Part shown: one piece after another, positions 37,372-46,022 of the stretch | Layout: every line of letters starts with the position of its first letter | Position numbering within the stretch: position 1 is the stretch's first letter | Source of the DNA: Gilvimarinus agarilyticus | Lineage (GTDB): Bacteria; Pseudomonadota; Gammaproteobacteria; Pseudomonadales; Cellvibrionaceae | Length of the DNA: 64,000 bases | Direction of reading: 5' to 3' | Assembly: GCF_000832015.1 (NCBI RefSeq) | Contig: NZ_JXCJ01000001.1 | Location: forward strand, 1,544,649-1,608,648 | The notes under the pieces: model-generated | Databases searched by the model: none | What the model saw: only the letters and a program-made list of their open reading frames with translations | Told to the model about the DNA's origin: nothing | Made by a program: the position numbers and the translations under genes

Positions 37372-37914
37372 TTAATGGGTTAATTCGGTCCCGGGCTCTG
37401 GTTGCTCTACCCGGATATCCACCGCTAGTTCATCGGCAATCACATCCAGCTGATCGTAGAGGTCATCCATATCTACCTCGGCGGGTACCCGGATAAACCC
37501 CGTGGCCTCAAACATGGGTTCGCCCGACCAGGGCATACTGGAGCAGTCGGTTTCCAGCTCTTCCACGCTGATACCGCGCCCGGCGAAGGCCTCGGCTATT
37601 TCGGCGACAATACCGGTGCGATCGGGCCCGACCACACTAAAGGAAAAGTGGTTGTCGCTACTTACGCTGTTGCTATCGGCAAGCTCGGCCACTACCTGTA
37701 AACCCTCGCTCGACAACGCTTTTAGCGCCGTCAGTAACTCTGAGTGATTTTCATCCGGTACGGCGACCTGTAGAATGCCGGCAAACTTGCCCGCCAAGTG
37801 CGCCATTCGGCTCTCGAGCCAGCTGCCGTGATGGGCGTGAATGGTTTTGGCCAACAGTTGCACAACCCCGGGGCGGTCGGCGCTGATTACAGTAAGTACA
37901 AGATGCTGGTTCAC
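37372..37914 (-). CDS. gcvR: Glycine cleavage system transcriptional repressor-like ACT protein
   Basis: About 180 residues with two ACT domains (about 5-80 and 90-165): LVLTVISADRPGVVQLLA and FSVVGPDRTGIVAEIAEAF are the ligand-binding loops. This two-ACT layout matches GcvR, which modulates the gcv activator in response to glycine. The GTG at 37914 is chosen because AAAGGA lies 6 nt upstream; an ATG at 37938 would place the ribosome site within the gene. The gcv genes are not in the window. Confidence 0.82.
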   Translation of the reverse strand: MNQHLVLTVISADRPGVVQLLAKTIHAHHGSWLESRMAHLAGKFAGILQVAVPDENHSELLTALKALSSEGLQVVAELADSNSVSSDNHFSFSVVGPDRTGIVAEIAEAFAGRGISVEELETDCSSMPWSGEPMFEATGFIRVPAEVDMDDLYDQLDVIADELAVDIRVEQPEPGTELTH

Positions 37915-37991
37915 GTGATGTCCTTTATTTATTGTCATAACTCGGATATTGGTGGCGTAGCCACATTAGCCCTAAGATAACACAGGCAAAC

Positions 37992-38216
37992 ATGATTATT
38001 CCCCATCAGCAGCTAGCGCCCGAGACTCTCGATGCGCTGATCGAAGAGTTTGTGACCCGAGAGGGCACAGAATATGGCGAGACCGATGTCCCGCTGGCCA
38101 CCAAGGTTGAGCAAGTGCGCCAACAATTGGCTAGGCGCACCGTGGTGATTGTGTTCGATCCAGCCATCGAGACGACCTCGCTGGTGCCGGCCGATCAGTT
38201 GCCGCCGGGTATCTAG
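37992..38216 (+). CDS. YheU family protein (UPF0270)
   Basis: A 74-residue protein matching the YheU family through MIIPHQQLAPETLDALIEEF, the REGTEYGETDVPL stretch and the closing FDPAIETTSLVP. The function is unknown. It lies 3 bp upstream of an alpha/beta hydrolase gene, the same pairing as in many gammaproteobacteria, and is likely co-transcribed with it and rlmM. Confidence 0.9.
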   Translation: MIIPHQQLAPETLDALIEEFVTREGTEYGETDVPLATKVEQVRQQLARRTVVIVFDPAIETTSLVPADQLPPGI

Positions 38217-38219
38217 CGC

Positions 38220-38849
38220 GTGGAGTTACTGATTAATCGGGCCGCTGCCGGTGCGCCCACCCTGGTGTTGGCCCACGGCGCCGGCGCCCCCATGGACAGC
38301 GACTTTTTGCAGCAATTAAGCGAGCTGTTGTGCGAGCGGGGCGTTAATGTCTGCCGCTTCGAGTTTCCCTATATGGCGGAGCGCCGCGACGGGGGCAAAA
38401 AGCGCCCACCCAATCGTCAGCCCGAGCTTATCGCCACTTGGCAAATGGCGCTCGAGCAGGCTCGACAGGCGTTTTCGGGCCCTGTGTTTATCGGTGGCAA
38501 ATCAATGGGCGGGCGTATGGCGGCGGTATTAGCAGCAGCAAACCCTGTGCCGGGGGTGGTGTGCTTTGGTTATCCGTTTCATCCGCCAGCGAAACCCGAA
38601 AAGCTGCGCGTGGATACCCTCAAGCAGCTGCCGTGTGATGCATTGGTCGTGCAGGGGACGCGGGATAAGCTGGGCAATAAGCAAGAAGTATCAGGCTATA
38701 ACCTGCCCGGGACTATTGCTCTGCACTGGTTGGAAGACGGCGATCACGATTTAAAGCCCCGGGTGCGCTCGGGGTATACTCACCAGCAACATATCGTCAT
38801 GGCCGCACAGGCAGCGGCGGATTTTATGGCTCGGGTGAGCCCGCTTTAG
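38220..38849 (+). CDS. Alpha/beta-hydrolase, KANL3/Tex30-like
   Basis: A 209-residue hydrolase-fold protein. LVLAHGAGAPMDSDF supplies the oxyanion region, VFIGGKSMGGRMAA is the nucleophile elbow with the catalytic Ser, and the Asp of QGTRDKLG and His of GDHDLKP complete a plausible triad. It resembles the KANL3/Tex30 family, whose bacterial substrates are unknown. Translation seems to start at GTG, 3 bp after yheU. rlmM follows after 9 bp. Confidence 0.8.
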   Translation: MELLINRAAAGAPTLVLAHGAGAPMDSDFLQQLSELLCERGVNVCRFEFPYMAERRDGGKKRPPNRQPELIATWQMALEQARQAFSGPVFIGGKSMGGRMAAVLAAANPVPGVVCFGYPFHPPAKPEKLRVDTLKQLPCDALVVQGTRDKLGNKQEVSGYNLPGTIALHWLEDGDHDLKPRVRSGYTHQQHIVMAAQAAADFMARVSPL

Positions 38850-38858
38850 GAGATTAAC

Positions 38859-39917
38859 GTGAACCACCTGTATCTGCATTGTCGCAGTGGTTTTGAAAAA
38901 GAGTGCGCGGCCGAACTAAACGACTTGGCTGCGGGGCGGGGCATTTACGGTTACAGTAAAACCAACCCAGCTAGTGCGTTGGTGGAGTTTGTCACCCACG
39001 AGCTAGACGGGGCCGAGCGCTTAATTAAACAGCTGGAGTTTAAGCGTTTGATGTTTGTCCGGCAGTGGTTTGTGGGGGCTGAAATACTGCAAAATTTGCC
39101 GGTGGATGATCGCCTAACGCCGCTACTGGCGAGCGCTCAAGAGCTGCCGGTGGCTTGCGAGGTGTGGCCAGAAACCACTGACACCAACGATGGCAAGTCG
39201 CTCTCGGCACTGGCGCGCAAGTTTAGCAAGCCGTTTATTCAGGCGCTAAAGCGCCATCAACGCCTGGCCCCCTCGGCTAAATGGCGTTTGCATTTACTGT
39301 TTTTGTCTGGCAATAGCGCCGTGGTGGGTGTCGCTCCGGTCAATAATAGCGCCGCCTGCGTCATGGGCATTCCGCGTTTGCGTCAGCCCTCGGCCGCCCC
39401 CAGCCGTGCTACCTTAAAGCTCGAAGAGGCCTGGCATCATTTTGTGCCAGCTGAAGAGTGGGATGAGCGTTTGGCCGGTGGTATGCGTGGCGTCGATTTA
39501 GGGGCGGCGCCAGGTGGTTGGACTTGGCAGCTGGTTAATCGCGGTATGTTTGTAGATGCGGTAGACAACGGCCCCATGGCCGAGTCGCTCATGGAAACCG
39601 GTCAGGTAACGCATCACCAAATGGACGGTTTTGTCTATGAACCGAAAAAGCCGGTGGATTGGTTGGTGTGCGATATTGCCGATAAACCGTCCCGTACGGC
39701 GAGCTTAATGGGTCGCTGGGCCGAGCGACGCTTGTTTCGCGAGGCGGTGTTTAATTTAAAGCTGCCGATGAAGCAGCGCTACGCCGAGGTGACTAAGCTG
39801 GCTGACCGGCTGGCCGAAACGCTGGCGGATGCCGGTATTAATGCCGATATTGCTTTTAAACAGTTGTATCACGATCGCGAAGAGGTGACGGGACACATCC
39901 GTTTGCTCGGGCGCTAA
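38859..39917 (+). CDS. rlmM: 23S rRNA C2498 2'-O-methyltransferase RlmM
   Basis: A 352-residue protein with an N-terminal THUMP-like region (about 1-170) and a C-terminal Rossmann methyltransferase. The SAM loop GVDLGAAPGGWTWQLV, the catalytic DWLVCDIADKP and NLKLPMKQRYAEV match RlmM, which methylates C2498 in the peptidyl transferase centre. The start is GTG with GGAG 7 nt upstream. It is the last gene of the yheU operon and overlaps the convergent monooxygenase gene by 4 bp. Confidence 0.95.
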   Translation: MNHLYLHCRSGFEKECAAELNDLAAGRGIYGYSKTNPASALVEFVTHELDGAERLIKQLEFKRLMFVRQWFVGAEILQNLPVDDRLTPLLASAQELPVACEVWPETTDTNDGKSLSALARKFSKPFIQALKRHQRLAPSAKWRLHLLFLSGNSAVVGVAPVNNSAACVMGIPRLRQPSAAPSRATLKLEEAWHHFVPAEEWDERLAGGMRGVDLGAAPGGWTWQLVNRGMFVDAVDNGPMAESLMETGQVTHHQMDGFVYEPKKPVDWLVCDIADKPSRTASLMGRWAERRLFREAVFNLKLPMKQRYAEVTKLADRLAETLADAGINADIAFKQLYHDREEVTGHIRLLGR

Positions 39918-40195
39918 CGCTCAAGCAGGGTGATTTTTTCAAAATCGGCCAAGGTCGGGTTAAGCTGGTTCATAGCTTCGTGACGTTCATCACTGTAGTA
40001 CCACTGTTTCCAGTCGTGCAGCGAGCGCCACTTAGACAGCAAGTAACGGTGGTTGTGACGTTGCAGATCGCTGAGAGTTTCACCCGAAATAAACCCCGGC
40101 GCACGGTGCGCCGCTTCGAGTGCTAACCTGGCCGCTACATCGTAAGTGCTTTCCATAGAGTCGGCGATGTGCCTTTCGACTAAAACGTAAATCAT
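39914..40195 (-). CDS. Antibiotic biosynthesis monooxygenase (ABM) domain protein
   Basis: A 93-residue ferredoxin-like dimeric alpha-beta barrel protein. The pattern IYVLVERHIADSM ... APGFISGETLSD ... YLLSKWRSLHDWKQW matches the ABM family, which includes heme-degrading and quinol monooxygenases and many proteins of unknown role. The Trp pair after the SKW motif is typical. No neighbouring gene indicates a substrate. Confidence 0.82.
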   Translation of the reverse strand: MIYVLVERHIADSMESTYDVAARLALEAAHRAPGFISGETLSDLQRHNHRYLLSKWRSLHDWKQWYYSDERHEAMNQLNPTLADFEKITLLER

Positions 40196-40333
40196 GGCGT
40201 ACCTTTTAACGGTGTTGCTATTTTACGGCGTGGCTGTCGCTAACGGCGACCTTGTTTGTCACGGGCGACAGCGTTGCTATTGTTGGTGACGATCCAATAT
40301 GGAGTCTTAATTTTATTGTAACGTAAAATGCAA

Positions 40334-40726
40334 CTAATGTACGGCCGCGGTGCGAACGAGCCAGTCGCCCAGTTCGATCCACTCATCCAGCAGTTGTTTT
40401 AATGATGTGGCGCTGGCTTGCGATGGCGGTGGTTGCTTAAGCCATTGGCTGCCGAGCGCAGTAAGGTTGGCAATGATGCTGGAGACAGACTGCGCGCCCA
40501 GCTCATTAATTAACGGGTAAAATCCGATTTGGCAATGGTCGGGGGGTATTTCGGAGTTAATGTGTTGCTCGGTTTGGCGCAGTAGCTGATGTAGTTGGTT
40601 GGCCAGCGCAGGCTCTTGCTCACGCAATAAATCGTGCGTTAATTGCAAATTGCGACAGCTAAACATCGGGTGCGATTCGGGAATGAGGCCCTCGGTGTTG
40701 GGCTCACAACCGTACAAAAACGCCAT
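40334..40726 (-). CDS. Hypothetical protein, 130 aa
   Basis: An unrecognised soluble protein. The ATG at 40726 (MAFLYGCEPN) is preferred because GGGAG lies 8 nt upstream; the frame opens at 40756. The sequence is mostly helical with Leu/Gln-rich segments (LTHDLLREQEPALANQLHQLL) and a central CQIGFYPLINELGAQS. Composition is like the neighbours. It stands alone, with 250 bp upstream and 138 bp downstream that hold nothing recognisable. Confidence 0.55.
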   Translation of the reverse strand: MAFLYGCEPNTEGLIPESHPMFSCRNLQLTHDLLREQEPALANQLHQLLRQTEQHINSEIPPDHCQIGFYPLINELGAQSVSSIIANLTALGSQWLKQPPPSQASATSLKQLLDEWIELGDWLVRTAAVH

Positions 40727-40976
40727 AGCAACAAACTCCCGCGTCATGTGACGCACAGGGGGCGCAGGTAAAACACGCTTTGCGTAGTAGCCTGCAAGTT
40801 TCGGTACGATGTAGCTTTACTGTGGTTGCGCGACAACGGCCAAAAGCTACATACAAAGAGTTGGCTGGGTAGGTTTTTCGGGTACTGTTACTAGCGCCGC
40901 CAAAGCCACTGCTTACTAACGCTAAGTTTAGCAACAGCGCCAGCGGCTGCTGACGATTTTAAGATGATATGACGCT

Positions 40977-41216
40977 ATGAATGAGCAAGTTGATAATGTT
41001 TTGGATACAAAGGGGCTGCTTTGCCCAGAACCGGTAATGATGTTGCATCAAGCGGTAAAGAAATACGCGGCAGGTGATGTTATTAAAGTCGAAGCAACTG
41101 ACCCTTCGACTACGCGGGATATTCCAAAGTTCTGTTTGTTTTTAGGCCATGAGTTAGTGGCCGAAACGCAAACGGATGGTGTGTATTACTACACCATCCG
41201 TTTGGCAAATGGGTAA
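40977..41216 (+). CDS. tusA: Sulfurtransferase TusA
   Basis: A 79-residue SirA/TusA-fold protein. C16 in the [10 protein letters not shown] motif is the persulfide-carrying residue; the protein relays sulfur from IscS to the Tus system for 2-thiouridine synthesis. The length matches E. coli TusA (81). The 3' part of the gene contains an unusually long perfect inverted repeat (41169-41204). MnmC, which finishes the same wobble modification, is encoded elsewhere in the window. Confidence 0.94.
   Translation: MNEQVDNVLDTKGLLCPEPVMMLHQAVKKYAAGDVIKVEATDPSTTRDIPKFCLFLGHELVAETQTDGVYYYTIRLANG
41169..41204. repeat. Perfect 14-bp inverted repeat inside tusA
   Basis: CAAACGGATGGTGT at 41169-41182 and ACACCATCCGTTTG at 41191-41204 are exact reverse complements around an eight-base loop. 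It encodes part of the C-terminus of TusA. No T-run follows on either strand. Confidence 0.85.
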
Positions 41217-41232
41217 CTCTAGGGGGTACGAG

Positions 41233-41934
41233 TTACGGGGTTTCTTCCACCAGCATTGAGATCGCCGCCAGTGCTTCTGGGTCCTCGGCTTTGATCTTGT
41301 TGGCAATTTGATGCTGAAAAAAGTAACGAAACTCAATGTGCTTTTGGGCCGGGTAAAGGCAGTCGTCCCCCGGCAGCACCGGTGTACTACTGACTTTGTC
41401 CGCATCGGTGAGCATGCCGTAAATACTGCCGTCGTGCAGCAGACGCCAGCTAACCACCTCCACCAGCGTTAACTGGTGGTTGGCCTGATTGGCCAATACC
41501 GCGTGAGTACCAATGGTGTCTGGTAGCTCTTGTACGACATCGTCATCGTTTTCGCACTCGAGCTCGTAGTACTCGGCGGCGGTTTCCAGCTCGATGATTT
41601 TGTGCATGGGCGCGTCAAAAAAGACCTCGTCAATGCCGGCATCATAGTAGCCTTCCCACTGCCCGTTGAGCGGGTCGATAACATCGGTACAGGCGACGAT
41701 GTCATTGAGCCAGGGCACCAGGCCCACGACTTCGCCATTGGCCCTAAGGCCCCAACATAAAACCTTTAAGCTAAACAGTTTGTCTGGGTTGCTTTCGTTG
41801 GAGTAGAGCATTTCCAGTCCGTCGAGCTCGGCGGACAAGCGAATAAAGCGCTGATCGTGGAGTTCGCTGAAGGATTTGCCAGAAAAGAAATCAACGACAT
41901 TATCTGAGTTGTCGCTTTTGACGGGGGTCTTCAT
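41233..41934 (-). CDS. Hypothetical acidic protein, 233 aa
   Basis: Not recognised. The ATG at 41934 has a strong AGGAGGTGTGT site; the frame runs further to 42039 but without family-like or ribosome-site support. The protein is strongly acidic, has no signal peptide, and contains LKVLCWGLRANGEVVGLVPWLNDI and an EYYELECENDDDVVQELPD patch. The C-terminus includes HIEFRYFFQHQIANKI. It is convergent with tusA and divergent from the EpmC gene. Confidence 0.65.
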   Translation of the reverse strand: MKTPVKSDNSDNVVDFFSGKSFSELHDQRFIRLSAELDGLEMLYSNESNPDKLFSLKVLCWGLRANGEVVGLVPWLNDIVACTDVIDPLNGQWEGYYDAGIDEVFFDAPMHKIIELETAAEYYELECENDDDVVQELPDTIGTHAVLANQANHQLTLVEVVSWRLLHDGSIYGMLTDADKVSSTPVLPGDDCLYPAQKHIEFRYFFQHQIANKIKAEDPEALAAISMLVEETP

Positions 41935-42154
41935 AATACACACCTCCTGGATGAGGCCGGGGACCGGACGAGACTCTGAGTAGCTGTATAAACCACAGTA
42001 GGCTTGCGTCTTACTTCGGCGCAATAACAGGGCCATCACTACATAAGGTATATGCTTATTTGCGTTTGCACAATACCTTGCCCAGCAAAAATTAATGCGG
42101 GGTGTAGCCCCGCTGTTTGCCGGATTACCCGCAAACTAAGATGTTAAAAACGAG

Positions 42155-42733
42155 TTGACGACATTGACCGCAGTTGCCCCACATATCCCGCCAGATTGCC
42201 AGCATTTGGTGGCAATCTTTGACCGCTGTTTCCGCCGGTCTGAGCGCACTTGCCTAGTCGGTGGCGCCGACGAGCCGTTCTACCGGGCGGCAACTGGCGA
42301 CAGCGGGTTTCATCAAATCGAGTTCAGTCACGATTATTTTGCCAGCGCACTGCACGAAATTGCTCACTGGAGCGTCGCGGGCCCAGCGCGGCGGCGGCAG
42401 GATGATTATGGCTATTGGTACGCCCCTGACGGGCGAACCGCCTCCCAGCAAGCGGAGTTTGAACGGGTTGAAGTGAAGCCCCAGGCTTTAGAGTGGCTGT
42501 TCTCGGAGGCTGCCGGTGTGCAGTTTAGGGTCAGTGCCGATAATCTGGCCCAGGGCCTCGGCCCCTCAGAGACCTTTAAAGATGCCATCCATAACGAGGT
42601 GATGCGCCTGTGCCGTGAAGGAGTGAGCGACCGGGTGGCGACCTTCTGCCGCGCGCTTTTGGCGTTTTATCGCCCTGGCACAGAGCTGGCGTCACTGCTG
42701 CAAAGCGAGCGATTTGCGAGGTCGTCTCTTTGA
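42155..42733 (+). CDS. epmC: Elongation factor P hydroxylase EpmC (YfcM)
   Basis: A 192-residue metalloenzyme that hydroxylates the beta-lysylated Lys of elongation factor P. The metal motif HEIAHWSVAGPARRRQDDYGYWY with the preceding SHDYFASAL is characteristic, as is FNERVE-like FERVEVKPQALEW. The start seems to be TTG at 42155 because no ATG or GTG lies suitably placed. It overlaps the xni start by 4 bp. The EpmA/EpmB genes are not in the window. Confidence 0.87.
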   Translation: MTTLTAVAPHIPPDCQHLVAIFDRCFRRSERTCLVGGADEPFYRAATGDSGFHQIEFSHDYFASALHEIAHWSVAGPARRRQDDYGYWYAPDGRTASQQAEFERVEVKPQALEWLFSEAAGVQFRVSADNLAQGLGPSETFKDAIHNEVMRLCREGVSDRVATFCRALLAFYRPGTELASLLQSERFARSSL

Positions 42734-43629
42734 GCTCGCCCGCGGTTTGCCTGATCGACGCGTCTATCTATATATTTCGCTACTACTTCTCGCTGCCCGA
42801 GAGCCGCTTTAGTGTGCCCGAGCACTATGCGACGGATACCGTGTACGGTTTTACCGGGTTTTTGTTGCAGCTGCTCGAACGCCATAGCCCGGTGCAGGTG
42901 GCGGTGTGTTTTGATGGGAGCTTAACCACGGGCTTTCGCCACGAACTTTATCCGCTTTATAAAAGCTCTCGCGCACTGCCAGACGCAGCGCTGGCGTTTC
43001 AGCTTAACGCGTGCGCCGAGGCGGCGCGACTGCTGGGGTTAACCTGCTTTGCCAGTGAGCGATATGAGGCCGACGACTTAATTGGCAGCCTTTACGCTCA
43101 ATGTAGCCGCCAGCCTGACTCCATTGGCATTGTCAGCCGCGATAAAGACCTGGCGCAGCTGTTAGCTCGCCCGCAGGATTGCTTATGGGATTACAGCGCC
43201 AGCGTGATGCTGGGGCAAGATGACATTGCGGTTAAATTCGGCGTCGCGCCGGAGCAAATAGTGGATTATCTCGCGCTGGTGGGTGATGCCGGGGACGATA
43301 TTCCGGGCGTGCCCGGAGTGGGGGCAAAAACCGCTACGGCGCTTTTGCGGCATTTTGGCTCGTTGAGCGAGCTGCTCGGCCGGCTCGATGAGGTGGGTCA
43401 GGTGCCCGTGCGGGGCGCCCGGAGCCTGGCCGCCAAACTTGAGGCGGCGCGCGAGCAAATTGCACTGGCACAACAGCTCGCCACCATTGTGCGCGATATC
43501 CCGCTCATCGAGTCGCCCCTACAATTGCAACCGCAAGCCCCCGATATCAATGCTTTTACCGAGTTCAGCCGCGCTATGGGCTGGACCGACACGCTCGTTA
43601 ACCGAGCGCGTAGACTAATACAGGATTAA
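42730..43629 (+). CDS. xni: Flap endonuclease Xni / 5'-3' exonuclease family
   Basis: A 299-residue protein with the 5' nuclease domain of polymerase I. Acidic metal-site residues are seen in CLIDASIYIFR, AVCFDGSLTTGFR, YEADDLIGSLY and GIVSRDKDLAQLL; the helix-hairpin-helix is IPGVPGVGAKTATALLRHFG. It lacks a polymerase domain, so it fits Xni/ExoIX. Length is slightly above E. coli Xni (251). The TTG start overlaps epmC (TTGA). Confidence 0.85.
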   Translation: MSSPAVCLIDASIYIFRYYFSLPESRFSVPEHYATDTVYGFTGFLLQLLERHSPVQVAVCFDGSLTTGFRHELYPLYKSSRALPDAALAFQLNACAEAARLLGLTCFASERYEADDLIGSLYAQCSRQPDSIGIVSRDKDLAQLLARPQDCLWDYSASVMLGQDDIAVKFGVAPEQIVDYLALVGDAGDDIPGVPGVGAKTATALLRHFGSLSELLGRLDEVGQVPVRGARSLAAKLEAAREQIALAQQLATIVRDIPLIESPLQLQPQAPDINAFTEFSRAMGWTDTLVNRARRLIQD

Positions 43630-43634
43630 CTTCT

Positions 43635-44774
43635 ATGAAGATTGTGATCGACGAAAACATCCCTCTGGCCGATGCTTTTTTTAGTGCCCACGGCGAGATT
43701 GTGCGCCTGCCCGGACGCAACATGAGTGCGGCTGATGTGGCGGATGCCGATGCGCTGTTGGTGCGCTCGGTCACCCAGGTGAACGAAACCCTGCTGGCTG
43801 GCAGCAAAGTTAAGTTCGTCGGCACTTGCACGATTGGCATGGATCACCTCGATCAGCGCTGGCTGGATCATCAGGGTATTGCCTATACCAATGCCCCCGG
43901 CTGCAACGCCAACTCGGTGGTGGAGTACGTTTATGCGGCGCTGGCTCACCTTAATATTGATTGGCGTGATAAAACAGTGGGCATTATTGGCTGTGGCAAT
44001 GTGGGTGGTGCCTTACACAAGGCCTTGCTGGCGCAAGGGGTCACATGCCGCTGTTACGACCCGCTGTTGTCGATTGAACAAAACCCAGATCTCTGTGAGC
44101 TGGAGGATGTGCTGCAAAGCGATATCGTCAGTATGCATACTCCGCTCACCACCGAGGGGTCGCATCCCAGCCGCCACTTGTTGGCTAAAGAGCAATTATT
44201 GCAGTTGCCGCCACAGAGTATTTTGCTTAACTGCGGGCGCGGCGCGGTGATCGATAACAAGGCATTGTTACAGGTGATGCGCGCGCGCAATGACTTGCAG
44301 CTGGTGCTGGATGTGTGGGAGTGGGAGCCGGATATTGACCTGAACCTGCTGGAGCATGTCGAGCTGGGCTCGCCGCACATTGCCGGCTATAGCTTTGATG
44401 GCAAGCTTAAAGGCACAGCGATGATCTATGATGCTTTTTGCGAAGTATTTGAGCTTGCGCCAAGCACTGCGCTGGCCGATGTCGTGCCCGCCGTGGCGGA
44501 TAACCTGTTGAACGCCGCCAGTATTCAGGGCGGTGATTGGGACGTCGTGCGCCAACTCATTGCTCAAGTATATGACATCGCCGCCGACGATAGCCGTTTG
44601 CGCGCGATGGCGGCTGAGGCTGGGGAGCAGGGAAGTGCGCTATCTAAAGGGTTTGATCAGCTGCGCAAGCACTATCCGGTGCGCCGTGAATTTAATAATT
44701 ATCAGGTGACGGGAGTAGAAAAAAAGACGCCGCTGGCGAATACGCTAGCGGCGCTGGGTTTTACTGTTACGTAA
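43635..44774 (+). CDS. pdxB: Erythronate-4-phosphate dehydrogenase
   Basis: PdxB is the second enzyme of DXP-dependent vitamin B6 synthesis. The 379-residue protein has the 2-hydroxyacid dehydrogenase fold: NAD loop VGIIGCGNVGGALHKAL, catalytic Arg in LNCGRGAVID and the His of GSPHIAGYSFDGKLKGT, which is specific to PdxB. A C-terminal dimerisation domain (from about 290) is present. A GC-rich hairpin (44731-44755) lies at the 3' end of the coding region and may take part in termination. Confidence 0.95.
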   Translation: MKIVIDENIPLADAFFSAHGEIVRLPGRNMSAADVADADALLVRSVTQVNETLLAGSKVKFVGTCTIGMDHLDQRWLDHQGIAYTNAPGCNANSVVEYVYAALAHLNIDWRDKTVGIIGCGNVGGALHKALLAQGVTCRCYDPLLSIEQNPDLCELEDVLQSDIVSMHTPLTTEGSHPSRHLLAKEQLLQLPPQSILLNCGRGAVIDNKALLQVMRARNDLQLVLDVWEWEPDIDLNLLEHVELGSPHIAGYSFDGKLKGTAMIYDAFCEVFELAPSTALADVVPAVADNLLNAASIQGGDWDVVRQLIAQVYDIAADDSRLRAMAAEAGEQGSALSKGFDQLRKHYPVRREFNNYQVTGVEKKTPLANTLAALGFTVT

Positions 44775-44879
44775 ATCCTAAAAGAACCAAAAGGTTTGAC
44801 TGACAAAGACACGGGCACATAAGGCCCTGTGGTTGTCTGCCGCGCAGGTTAACAACCCCATATGACAATCTGGTGACAA

Positions 44880-46022
44880 ATGCTCAGGCTTGGAATCATT
44901 ATTAACCCCTTCGCTGGTATTGGTGGCAGTGTGGCGCTCAAGGGTAGCGACGGCGCTGCCACCCGCGAGCTCGCATTAAAGCGCGGCGCACCGCTGCGCG
45001 CTGCGGTGCGAATGCGCCGTGCGCTTAGCGTGCTTGAGCCCGCCGAGGCAATATTGTTCGGTTTTGATGGCGCCATGGGCGGCGAAACTGCGCAGCAATT
45101 GGGGTTAAGGTTTGAATCGGTTGGCGCAGCCGCCGCGGCGGTGAGTGAAGAGAGTGATACCCGGCGCGCCGCGCAGCAGCTGCTGAGTATCGGTGTGGAT
45201 GTGATTGTGTTTGCCGGTGGCGATGGTACCGCGCGCAATATCGCCGACGTGGTGGGTGTCAGTGTGCCGGTTATCGGCGTGCCCGCGGGCGTTAAGATTC
45301 ACTCCGGGGTGTACGCCAACTCGCCCGAAGCGGCCGGCTGCATCTTGCAGCGTTTGGCGCAGCGCCAGTGGGCGCCTCTGGTGGAGCGCGAGGTGCGAGA
45401 TATCGACGAGCACGCGTTTCGCTCAGGGCAGGTGCGCGCCAGGCACTACAGCGAGTTATTGGTGCCCGAAGAGCCCCAGTGGCTGCAAGAGGTGAAAAAC
45501 GCCGGCGCCGCGGTAGATGAACTGCTGCAACTGGATGTAGCGGCAAGCCTTGTTGAGCAGCTAGAGCCAGACGTGTTGTACCTGGTGGGGCCGGGCTCCA
45601 CCACCAGGGTGTTGCTGGAGCAGTTGAGCTTAAGCGGTACGCTGCTGGGGGTGGATATGCTGCTGAACTGCGAGCTGCTTGCGGTGGATGTCGGTGCCCA
45701 CGAGATTCGCCGTGCGCTCGATGCGCACGGTGGCGAGGCGCGTATTATCGTCACCGCCATCGGCGGGCAGGGGCATATTTTTGGCCGGGGTAATCAACAG
45801 TTGGCGCCGGATATTATTCGCCGGGTAGGGCGCGACAACATCATACTGATTGCCACCACCGAAAAGTTGCAAGCTCTTAATGGTCGGCCATTGCAATTGG
45901 ATACGAACGATCCCGAGCTCGATCAGCAATTGGCTGGCGCCTGGCCGGTGATCACGGGCTACCAGCAACAAATACTCTATCCCGTGGGTAATACCCGCAA
46001 AAACGAAACGGACAGCCGATGA
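44880..46022 (+). CDS. ATP-NAD kinase family protein
   Basis: A 380-residue protein with the GGDGT motif of NAD/diacylglycerol kinases in VIVFAGGDGTARNIADVV and an N-terminal GIIINPFAGIGGSVALKGSDG. The C-terminal half has ITAIGGQGHIFGRGNQQL. This is the AcoX-like branch of uncharacterised ATP-NAD kinase homologues, longer than classic NadK (about 290). It overlaps the methyltransferase gene by 4 bp. The true phosphoryl acceptor is uncertain. Confidence 0.82.
   Translation: MLRLGIIINPFAGIGGSVALKGSDGAATRELALKRGAPLRAAVRMRRALSVLEPAEAILFGFDGAMGGETAQQLGLRFESVGAAAAAVSEESDTRRAAQQLLSIGVDVIVFAGGDGTARNIADVVGVSVPVIGVPAGVKIHSGVYANSPEAAGCILQRLAQRQWAPLVEREVRDIDEHAFRSGQVRARHYSELLVPEEPQWLQEVKNAGAAVDELLQLDVAASLVEQLEPDVLYLVGPGSTTRVLLEQLSLSGTLLGVDMLLNCELLAVDVGAHEIRRALDAHGGEARIIVTAIGGQGHIFGRGNQQLAPDIIRRVGRDNIILIATTEKLQALNGRPLQLDTNDPELDQQLAGAWPVITGYQQQILYPVGNTRKNETDSR

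Noticed and set aside
44730-44755. GC-rich hairpin at the end of pdxB as a terminator
   Set aside because: Lies inside the coding region, has a mismatch, and is followed by only a short GGTTTT.
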